The position numbers and the translations under genes are program-made. 28,935 nt of DNA from JAKSCF01 sp028279945 (lineage in GTDB: Bacteria; Bacillota; Clostridia; Peptostreptococcales; JAAYPU01): the NCBI GenBank assembly GCA_028279945.1, contig JANQMT010000046.1:1-28935 (forward strand), given 5' to 3'. The notes under the pieces were generated by a model. It saw only the letters and a list, made by a program, of their open reading frames with translations, ran no database searches and was not told the origin of the DNA. Position 1 is the stretch's first letter, and each line of letters begins with the position of its first letter. Below are positions 22,080-28,935 of this stretch, piece by piece.

Positions 22080-23639
22080 ATGGGTAGCAAGGAAAGCACT
22101 TTACTGTTTCTTTTGATAATGTTGATTTGTTGTCATAATAATGCCAATGAAGTGAATGCTCAAGATACAAAAAAATTAACCATTATTCATACCAATGATA
22201 CCCACGCAAGAGTAATAGAAGGTAAGTATGATGGTATGGGTTTTGCGAAGATCGCAACCCTAATAAAACAAATAAAAGCTCAAAATGAAAATGTTATAAT
22301 ATTGGATGCGGGAGATACATTCCATGGACAGATTTTTGCTACACTTGAGAAAGGAAGCAGTATTGTTAAAGTCCTTAATCAAGTAGGGTATGATGCCATG
22401 GTACTTGGAAATCACGATTTTAATTATGGACAAAAGAGACTGTTGGAATTAATACAAATGGCAGATTTTGATGTGATCTCAGCAAATATAAAGTATTTGG
22501 ATGGCAGAAATTTTGTAAGCCCTTATGTCATAAAAAAAATCAACGACATCAGTGTAGGTGTATTTGGACTGACGACGCCGGAAACTGCATATATGACACA
22601 TCCCAATAACGTAGCAGGACTATGTTTTGATAATCCCATTGAAGCTGCACAAAATACAGTGGATGATTTAAAAGAAAAAACAGATGTGATTATTGCACTT
22701 TCCCATTTAGGGACAGATACAAATAACGAGTATTCAAGTAAACTCGTTGCAAAAGAGGTTAAAGGTATTGATTTAATTGTAGATGGCCATAGCCATTCAG
22801 TTTTTCCATTTGGATTGAAAGTAAAGAATACACTTATTGTTAGTGCAGGGGAATACGCAAAGAACCTAGGCGTGGTTCATTTGAATTTGGATCAAAAAGA
22901 AAAAAGGGTTATGGCAAGACTCATTACAAAGAGTGATGCGTGCAGGACTGAGGAAGATATATTCATAAAAAAAATCATCGATACGATTCTTTCTAGGCAA
23001 GAGACCATATTGCTGCAAGTCATAGGAGAATCACTAACGGACTTAGATGGTGAAAGGGAAAATGTTAGAACTAAAGAAACTAACTTAGGAAACTTAATTA
23101 CAGATTCCATGATCTATTTGACAAAAGCTCAAGCTGCTATTATCAATGGCGGTGGTATCCGAGGTTCCATAGACAAAGGGGATATTACCTTGGGTCAAAT
23201 CTTTACAGTTCTTCCCTTTGGTAATACGGTTTTAACAAAAAAATTAAAAGGCAGAGATATAAAAAAAGCATTAGAGCATGGGACGTCAAAATATCCTAAA
23301 GCAAGTGGTGCTTTTCCTCATGTCGCTCAGATGACCTATTCAATTGATTTAAAACGACCTGTTGGAAATAGAATCATTAATATTAAAATTGATGGAGAAG
23401 CCATTGATATGGATGCTGAATATATCATTGCAACCAATGATTTCATCGCAGCAGGCGGGGACCATTATAAAATGTTTTTGAATAAGGAAACCATTCATGA
23501 ATATACAGCATTGGATGAAGGACTCATAGAATACATTCAAATGCATCAGACCATTGCACCGGAAATTGAAGAAAGAATTCATATTATTGACGAATTAAGG
23601 CTAAGACACAAATATTGGGCTATATTTAACTCTCCTTAA
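22080..23639 (+). CDS. Secreted 5'-nucleotidase / metallophosphatase
   Basis: 519 residues. An N-terminal hydrophobic segment (STLLFLLIMLICC) and a likely cleavage site near VNA-QD indicate export. The metallophosphatase domain has the two-metal ligands in order: HTNDTHAR, DAGDTFHGQ, GNHDFNYG, SHLGTD and VDGHSHS. The C-terminal 5'-nucleotidase domain follows, with NLGNLITDSM, INGGGIRGSI and the substrate-stacking region PFGNTV, and IATNDFIAAGGDHY near the end. It probably hydrolyses extracellular nucleotides (or UDP-sugars) to nucleosides and phosphate. There is no LPxTG anchor or S-layer domain, so it is free or held by the uncleaved leader. GGAAGGGAAAA precedes the ATG. It stands as a single gene. 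Confidence 0.9.
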   Translation: MGSKESTLLFLLIMLICCHNNANEVNAQDTKKLTIIHTNDTHARVIEGKYDGMGFAKIATLIKQIKAQNENVIILDAGDTFHGQIFATLEKGSSIVKVLNQVGYDAMVLGNHDFNYGQKRLLELIQMADFDVISANIKYLDGRNFVSPYVIKKINDISVGVFGLTTPETAYMTHPNNVAGLCFDNPIEAAQNTVDDLKEKTDVIIALSHLGTDTNNEYSSKLVAKEVKGIDLIVDGHSHSVFPFGLKVKNTLIVSAGEYAKNLGVVHLNLDQKEKRVMARLITKSDACRTEEDIFIKKIIDTILSRQETILLQVIGESLTDLDGERENVRTKETNLGNLITDSMIYLTKAQAAIINGGGIRGSIDKGDITLGQIFTVLPFGNTVLTKKLKGRDIKKALEHGTSKYPKASGAFPHVAQMTYSIDLKRPVGNRIINIKIDGEAIDMDAEYIIATNDFIAAGGDHYKMFLNKETIHEYTALDEGLIEYIQMHQTIAPEIEERIHIIDELRLRHKYWAIFNSP

Positions 23640-23676
23640 CTCTATGTTAACATTACATTAAGTTTAAAATAAAGCA

Positions 23677-23690
23677 AGAACATATGTTTG
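23677..23690 (+). promoter_or_regulatory. LexA/DinR box before uvrB
   Basis: AGAACATATGTTTG fits the Gram-positive SOS box CGAACRNRYGTTYC at 12 of 14 positions (both end bases differ). Its core AACATATGTT is a perfect palindrome. It overlaps the -35 element of the uvrB promoter, the expected position for SOS repression. Confidence 0.75.
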
Positions 23691-23715
23691 CAATATATTT
23701 TTAAAGTGATATAAT
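23687..23715 (+). promoter_or_regulatory. Promoter of uvrB
   Basis: TTTGCA at 23687-23692, 17-base spacer, TATAAT at 23710-23715. The start would fall near 23722, leaving a 120-base leader. Confidence 0.75.
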
Positions 23716-23736
23716 ATAGGCGATATGTGTAACACA

Positions 23737-23774
23737 AAAAGTTGAGGTATTTCATCGAGGATACCTCAAGTTTT
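23737..23774 (+). terminator. Terminator-like hairpin in the uvrB leader
   Basis: TTGAGGTAT at 23742-23750 pairs perfectly with ATACCTCAA at 23761-23769 around a ten-base loop, with an A-run before and GTTTT after. It lies about 20 bases after the predicted start and before the gene, so it could act as an attenuator. A terminator of the 5'-nucleotidase gene is the other reading if the promoter is ignored. Confidence 0.55.
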
Positions 23775-23842
23775 AAAAGTATAGATATTGGGTAAGAATA
23801 TTTTAGACTATTAGAGAGTTCCACTTAAAAGGAGAAAGATAA

Positions 23843-25822
23843 ATGGGAGCATTTAAAGTTCATTCTGATTATAAATTAACAGGAGACCAACCTCAAGCAG
23901 TAGAGAAACTTGCCCAGGGTGTGCTATCCAATAGAAGGCATCAGACACTTCTAGGCGTTACAGGTTCCGGGAAAACTTTTTCAATGGCCAACGTAATTGA
24001 AGAAGTTCAAAGGCCTACCTTAATTGTATCTCACAATAAAACTTTAGCGGCTCAGCTTTATAGTGAATTTAAGGAGTTCTTTCCTGATAATGCTGTTGAG
24101 TTCTTTGTGAGCTATTATGATTACTACCAGCCGGAAGCATACGTTCCCAACACGGATACGTATATTGAAAAGGATTCGGATATTAATGAAGAGATAGAAA
24201 AACTAAGACACTCTGCTACGGCAGCTTTATCTGAAAGGCGAGATGTTATTATTGTAGCCAGTGTTTCATGTATATATGGACTAGGAAGTCCGGTAGATTA
24301 TGAAAATCAAGTCTTATCCTTAAGACCGGGTATTGTTAAGAGTAGAGAAGATATTATTCGAAAGTTAGTTGAAATACAATACATGCGCAATGATATTAAC
24401 TTTATCAGAAGTACCTTTAGAGTCAGAGGGGATACCATTGATATTTTTCCTGCAGGGTCTGAAAGTGCTGTCCGGGTGGAATTGTTTGGAGATGAAATTG
24501 AAAGCATTAAAGAGATTAATACCATCACGGGAGAAATACTTGGTTTAAGAGATCATGTATCTATATTTCCTGCATCTCACTACGTGACAACAAAAGAAAA
24601 TCTTGAAAGAGCTATTGGTGGAATAGAAAGAGAGTTGGAAGAACGAATTGGTTTTTTTAAAGGGAATGGGCAGCTCTTAGAAGCTCAGAGGATAGAACAA
24701 CGGACCAGATATGATATAGAGATGCTTCGAGAAATTGGAAGTTGTAAAGGAATAGAAAATTATTCTGCTCATCTCAATGGGCTCCCAGCCGGAACTCGGC
24801 CTTATACATTAATTGACTACTTCCCGGATGATTTCTTAACCATTATTGATGAATCTCACGTTATGATCCCACAGCTTAGGGGGATGTATGCAGGTGACCG
24901 ATCACGTAAACAGGTATTGGTGGACTATGGATTCAGGTTGCCATCCGCCTTGGACAATCGTCCCCTTGCATTTGACGAGTTTAATGATGTTATCAACCAG
25001 TTTGTATATGTTAGTGCAACGCCAACCGTATATGAGCAATCTAAGAGTGAAGGCGTTAGTGCGGAACAAATTATTCGGCCTACAGGTCTTCTGGATCCCC
25101 AAATATATGTTAAAAAATCTGAGGGACAAATAGATGATTTAATTAGTGAAATCAATGAAGTGACCAAAAGAGAAGATAGAGTATTGGTGACAACCTTAAC
25201 TAAAAAGATGGCCGAAAATCTAACAGATTATTTAAAGCAAGCAGGGATAAAAGTACGGTATCTGCATTCTGAAATCGATACCCTTGAAAGAATAGAAATT
25301 ATTAGAGATTTAAGACTAGGTGTTTTCGATGTGCTTGTTGGTATTAACCTGCTTCGAGAAGGATTGGATATACCGGAGGTATCTTTAGTAGCTATATTGG
25401 ATGCGGATAAAGAAGGCTTTTTAAGAACAGAAACGTCCTTAGTACAAACCGTTGGACGAGCTGCAAGAAATGCCGATGGAAAAGTCGTCATGTATGCCGA
25501 CAAGATGACCGATTCTATGAATCGTGCTATTAAAGAAACCGAAAGAAGAAGAAAAATACAAGAAGATTATAACAAAGCCCACGGTATCTCACCTAAGACC
25601 ATTGAGAAAAAAGTCAGAGATATCATTGAGGCGACCCATGTAGCTGAAGAAAAAGATAAATATTATGTAGAAGAAAATAAAGATCAAATGACAGATCAGG
25701 AGTTAAAAAAACTCATAGAAAAACTGGAAAACGAAATGAAGTTTGCTGCTGCCAACCTACAGTTTGAGCGGGCAGCTGAATTACGGGATAAAATTGTAGA
25801 AATAAAAGAAAAACTCAAATAA
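23843..25822 (+). CDS. uvrB: Excinuclease ABC subunit B
   Basis: 659 residues, standard length. UvrB is the damage-verifying helicase of nucleotide excision repair: loaded by UvrA, it then recruits UvrC. Walker A GVTGSGKT is near residue 40; the beta-hairpin that clamps DNA is in SYYDYYQPEAYVP; DEXX-type DESHVMIPQ, QFVYVSATP, and the helicase motifs GINLLREGLDIPEV and QTVGRAARN follow. The C-terminal UVR domain (ELKKLIEKLENEM ... FERAAELRDKI) contacts UvrC/UvrA. AAAAGGAG stands eight bases before the ATG. It is controlled by the LexA box and perhaps the leader hairpin. Confidence 0.97.
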   Translation: MGAFKVHSDYKLTGDQPQAVEKLAQGVLSNRRHQTLLGVTGSGKTFSMANVIEEVQRPTLIVSHNKTLAAQLYSEFKEFFPDNAVEFFVSYYDYYQPEAYVPNTDTYIEKDSDINEEIEKLRHSATAALSERRDVIIVASVSCIYGLGSPVDYENQVLSLRPGIVKSREDIIRKLVEIQYMRNDINFIRSTFRVRGDTIDIFPAGSESAVRVELFGDEIESIKEINTITGEILGLRDHVSIFPASHYVTTKENLERAIGGIERELEERIGFFKGNGQLLEAQRIEQRTRYDIEMLREIGSCKGIENYSAHLNGLPAGTRPYTLIDYFPDDFLTIIDESHVMIPQLRGMYAGDRSRKQVLVDYGFRLPSALDNRPLAFDEFNDVINQFVYVSATPTVYEQSKSEGVSAEQIIRPTGLLDPQIYVKKSEGQIDDLISEINEVTKREDRVLVTTLTKKMAENLTDYLKQAGIKVRYLHSEIDTLERIEIIRDLRLGVFDVLVGINLLREGLDIPEVSLVAILDADKEGFLRTETSLVQTVGRAARNADGKVVMYADKMTDSMNRAIKETERRRKIQEDYNKAHGISPKTIEKKVRDIIEATHVAEEKDKYYVEENKDQMTDQELKKLIEKLENEMKFAAANLQFERAAELRDKIVEIKEKLK

Positions 25823-25939
25823 TATAAACTTCACTTAATGAATGCTTAAAAAACCAGTATTTACACTATGATTAAGAATAAAAATATTAAAATTATACTA
25901 CGCAATTAAAATTGTTGTTAGGTCATAATGGAGGTAAAC

Positions 25940-28810
25940 ATGGCAAAGGATTTATATATTAAAGGTGCAAAAGAACATAATTTGAAAGATATAGATGTAA
26001 AAATACCCCGGGATAAAATGGTGGTTATTACTGGGTTAAGTGGATCGGGAAAATCGTCACTTGCATTCGATACCATCTATGCAGAGGGGCAGAGGCGTTA
26101 TGTTGAAAGCCTGTCTGCTTATGCAAGACAATTTCTTGGCCAAATGGAAAAACCCAACGTGGAATATATTGAAGGGCTTTCACCGGCTATATCCATTGAC
26201 CAAAAGACTACCAGCAAGAACCCTAGATCTACTGTGGGTACGGTAACAGAGATATATGATTATCTTAGGTTGATGTATGCCAGGATAGGGGTGCCTCATT
26301 GCCCTGTGTGTGGAAAAGAAATTAAACAACAGACCATTGACCAGATCGTTGATAAGGTTATGGAATTAGATGAAGGGACAAAAATTCAAATTCTATCACC
26401 GGTTGTCAGAGGAAGAAAAGGAGAGCATGAAAAAGTTTTTCAGCGTATCCAAAAGGAAGGCTTTATTAGAGTACGCGTTGATGGAGAAATTTATGATATT
26501 AATGAAGACGAAATCAAATTAGAAAAAACGTTCAAACACTCTATAGAAATCGTTGTCGATAGAATCATTGTCAAAGAGGGTATTGTATCCAGATTGACAG
26601 ACTCAATTGAAACAGCTCTGCATCATGCTGAGGGTTTGGTGATCATTAATATTATTAATGGTGAGGACATGCTCTTTAGTACAAAGTTCTCTTGCCCTGA
26701 ACATGGTATCAGCATAGAAGAACTGGAACCAAGAATGTTTTCTTTTAATAGCCCTTTTGGAGCTTGTCATTCATGTAATGGATTAGGATTTATTCAAAAG
26801 GTAGACCCTGAACTGATTATTACCGATAAAACTTTAAGTATCAGTGGGGGTGCTCTTGGCACGATTTTTTCCTCTATGGAAGAAGGGGGATATTACCATA
26901 AGATCATATCGGCACTGGCTGAAGCGCATAAAGTAAGCTTGGATGCTCCTGTAGAAACATTATCAAAAGTATTCATAAAGGAGCTGCTCTATGGAACCAA
27001 AGAAAAGAAGCTAAAATATCACTATGAAAGCAGAACAGGGGGATTTAAATCCTTTGTAAACCAGTCTTTTGAAGGGGTTGTCAACAACTTGGAAAGACGA
27101 TATATGGAAACGCATTCTGAATATATCAGAGAAAGAATAGAAGCATTTATGAGCTTAACGCCTTGTGACCATTGTCAAGGAAAGCGATTAAAACCTGAGG
27201 TGCTGGCTGTAACCGTAAATGATATTAATATTTCAGAGCTCACAGATATGTCGGTAAGAGAGGCATTTAGTTTTATTGGTGGTTTAAAATTGACCCAAAA
27301 AGAAGAAATCATCGCGACACAAATTGTTAAAGAAATTAAAAGTCGACTAGGATTTTTAGTAGATGTGGGACTGGATTACCTGACGCTTTCTCGATCAGCG
27401 GGAACTTTATCCGGTGGAGAATCTCAAAGAATCAGGCTGGCAACTCAAATAGGTTCCAGCTTGGTAGGCGTATTGTATATCTTAGATGAACCCAGTATTG
27501 GATTGCATCAGAAAGATAATGAAAAGTTGCTTAAGACCCTTAGAAATCTAACAGACTTAGGGAATACTTTAATTATTGTAGAACATGATGAGGATACCAT
27601 GTATGCCTCTGATCACATTATAGACATTGGTCCCGGAGCCGGTGCACACGGTGGCTATATTATTGCGGAGGGGACCGTCGAGAAAATAAAGCAATCCAAA
27701 AAATCAATTACAGGACAATATCTAAATGGCAAAAAGAGTATTAAAATTCCTGTTGAACGCCGGAAGCCTAATGGGAAACATATTTCTGTAATAGGGGCTG
27801 CGGAAAATAACTTGAAAAATATTGATGTACATTTTCCATTAGGTATCTTTACTTGTGTAACCGGTGTATCCGGTTCGGGTAAAAGCAGTATGGTCAATGA
27901 GATACTATATAAAGGTTTAGCATCGGTTATTAACCGATCAAAAGCCAGACCTGGAAAGCATAAAGAAATAAAAGGTATAGAACATATTGATAAAATCGTA
28001 GATATAGATCAATCTCCTATAGGAAGAACACCACGATCTAACCCTGCTACTTATACAGGTGTTTTTACGCATATCAGGGATTTGTTTTCGCAAATACCTG
28101 AATCGAAAATGAGAGGATATACCAAGGGTCGATTTAGTTTTAATGTAAAAGGCGGCAGATGTGAGGCTTGCAATGGAGATGGTATTATAAAAATTGAAAT
28201 GCATTTTTTACCGGATGTATATGTACCATGCGAAGTATGTAAAGGTAAGCGTTATAATAGAGAAACCCTTGAAGTTAAATATAAAGGAAAGAATATTTAT
28301 GGAGTGCTGGACATGACTGTTGAAGAAGCCTTGGAATTCTTTAAAAATGTGCCTGTTATAACAAGAAAACTAACAACGTTAAATGATGTAGGATTAGGCT
28401 ATATTAAGTTGGGACAGCCTTCAACCCAGTTGTCCGGAGGCGAAGCACAAAGAATTAAATTGGCTTCAGAATTAAGTAAACGCAGTACCGGAAAAACACT
28501 TTATATTTTGGATGAACCTACAACAGGATTACACTTTGAAGATGTTAACAAACTCATAGGCGTTTTAAATCAATTGGTTCAAACTGGGAATACAGTTATC
28601 GTTATTGAGCATAACCTGGATGTAATAAAAGTATCCGACCATATCATTGACTTAGGGCCGGATGGCGGCCATAGAGGGGGTACAATCATTGCTACCGGTA
28701 CACCTGAGGAAGTGGCAGAAGTCCAAGCGTCATATACCGGACAATTTCTAAGGAAAATTCTATACAGAGAACAAACAAAGAACATTCACATTGAAAAGAA
28801 AACATCTTAA
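25940..28810 (+). CDS. uvrA: Excinuclease ABC subunit A
   Basis: 956 residues, standard length. UvrA is the dimeric damage-recognition ATPase of nucleotide excision repair. Two ABC modules: Walker A GLSGSGKSS near residue 33 with signature LSGGESQRIRLA, and Walker A GVSGSGKSS near 645 with LSGGEAQRIKLA. Three zinc-binding pairs are visible: CPVCG, CPEHG with CHSCNG, and CEACNGDG with CEVCKG; DEPSIGLH and DEPTTGLH are the two Walker B regions. The open frame starts at 25928, but GGAGG (25930-25934) lies inside it, five bases before the ATG at 25940, so MAKDLYIKG is the start. The gene follows uvrB by 117 bases with no terminator or clear promoter, so it is probably co-transcribed. Confidence 0.97.
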   Translation: MAKDLYIKGAKEHNLKDIDVKIPRDKMVVITGLSGSGKSSLAFDTIYAEGQRRYVESLSAYARQFLGQMEKPNVEYIEGLSPAISIDQKTTSKNPRSTVGTVTEIYDYLRLMYARIGVPHCPVCGKEIKQQTIDQIVDKVMELDEGTKIQILSPVVRGRKGEHEKVFQRIQKEGFIRVRVDGEIYDINEDEIKLEKTFKHSIEIVVDRIIVKEGIVSRLTDSIETALHHAEGLVIINIINGEDMLFSTKFSCPEHGISIEELEPRMFSFNSPFGACHSCNGLGFIQKVDPELIITDKTLSISGGALGTIFSSMEEGGYYHKIISALAEAHKVSLDAPVETLSKVFIKELLYGTKEKKLKYHYESRTGGFKSFVNQSFEGVVNNLERRYMETHSEYIRERIEAFMSLTPCDHCQGKRLKPEVLAVTVNDINISELTDMSVREAFSFIGGLKLTQKEEIIATQIVKEIKSRLGFLVDVGLDYLTLSRSAGTLSGGESQRIRLATQIGSSLVGVLYILDEPSIGLHQKDNEKLLKTLRNLTDLGNTLIIVEHDEDTMYASDHIIDIGPGAGAHGGYIIAEGTVEKIKQSKKSITGQYLNGKKSIKIPVERRKPNGKHISVIGAAENNLKNIDVHFPLGIFTCVTGVSGSGKSSMVNEILYKGLASVINRSKARPGKHKEIKGIEHIDKIVDIDQSPIGRTPRSNPATYTGVFTHIRDLFSQIPESKMRGYTKGRFSFNVKGGRCEACNGDGIIKIEMHFLPDVYVPCEVCKGKRYNRETLEVKYKGKNIYGVLDMTVEEALEFFKNVPVITRKLTTLNDVGLGYIKLGQPSTQLSGGEAQRIKLASELSKRSTGKTLYILDEPTTGLHFEDVNKLIGVLNQLVQTGNTVIVIEHNLDVIKVSDHIIDLGPDGGHRGGTIIATGTPEEVAEVQASYTGQFLRKILYREQTKNIHIEKKTS

Positions 28811-28871
28811 GAAAGAAGATAGAAGATAAGAAAAAAAGTAAAAGAGGTGAGACGCCTCTGACGCTATCGAA

Positions 28872-28913
28872 AAATGAATACAGGCGTATAAATATTCGTT
28901 AATGTATTCATTT
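28872..28913 (+). repeat. Inverted repeat downstream of uvrA
   Basis: AAATGAATAC at 28872-28881 and GTATTCATTT at 28904-28913 are exact complements separated by 22 bases. No T-run follows. It directly precedes a ribosome binding site (GGAGA, 28914-28918), so it may be an operator or leader hairpin of the next gene. Confidence 0.45.
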
Positions 28914-28925
28914 GGAGAAAATTTG

Positions 28926-28935
28926 ATGGCATATG
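28926..28935 (+). CDS. Start of the next gene (partial)
   Basis: GGAGA at 28914-28918 is followed, after seven bases, by ATG GCA TAT at the window edge (Met-Ala-Tyr). A TTG three bases earlier is in the same frame. Too short to identify. Confidence 0.4.

Noticed and set aside
28843..28859. Terminator after uvrA (AGAGG, seven bases, CCTCT)
   Set aside because: The stem is only five base pairs and no T-run follows.

Overview
The window looks like chromosomal DNA of a low-GC, anaerobic, Gram-positive Clostridia-type bacterium. The evidence is strong AT bias, purine-rich ribosome binding sites before almost every gene, BirA and DinR/LexA operators of the Firmicutes type, a sigma-54 regulator with an oxygen-labile Fe-S desulfidase, an FtsEX + M23 hydrolase + CtpA cluster, and a uvrB-uvrA pair. 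No rRNA, tRNA, CRISPR array or intact insertion sequence was seen.

Layout. (1) 1-3101: a biotin operon bioY-bioB-bioD-bioA'. Its promoter is covered at both the -35 and the -10 by two BirA-type operators. bioA has a large internal deletion plus a frameshift and is a pseudogene, so the operon keeps import (BioY) and the last two synthetic steps (BioD, BioB) but has lost DAPA synthase here. (2) 3118-3490: one small unrecognised 61-residue protein gene with an inverted repeat facing its ribosome binding site, then a terminator. (3) 3612-11016: the most system-like region. A sigma-54 activator (GAF-like domain with four cysteines, PAS, AAA+, Fis) precedes a -24/-12 promoter with two upstream dyad repeats. 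Next come a CyuA/UPF0597-type cysteine desulfidase, a TAXI-type TRAP binding lipoprotein, a fused 4TM/12TM TRAP permease and a small protein resembling the L-2-amino-thiazoline-4-carboxylate (ATC) hydrolase family. I infer a regulated pathway that imports a sulfur compound, opens it to cysteine and desulfurates it to pyruvate, ammonia and sulfide.

(4) 11127-13372, minus strand: 5-formyltetrahydrofolate cyclo-ligase, then a CheY-like regulator followed 3 bases later by a protein with MshEN-like repeats and a CheX-like phosphatase domain. (5) 13454-19641: ftsE-ftsX-M23 hydrolase behind a structured leader RNA, then recJ and a C-terminal processing protease. FtsEX would gate the extracellular hydrolase at the division site. 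(6) 19720-21822, minus strand: a seven-repeat SBBP beta-propeller protein encoded by about 195-bp tandem DNA repeats. (7) 22080-23639: a secreted 5'-nucleotidase. (8) 23677-28810: uvrB and uvrA, nucleotide excision repair, with a LexA box overlapping the uvrB promoter and a terminator-like hairpin in its leader. The last ten bases begin a further gene.

Functional calls come from reading motifs in the translations; no database search was run. Several starts were moved downstream of the longest open frame because a clear ribosome binding site sits in front of an internal ATG.
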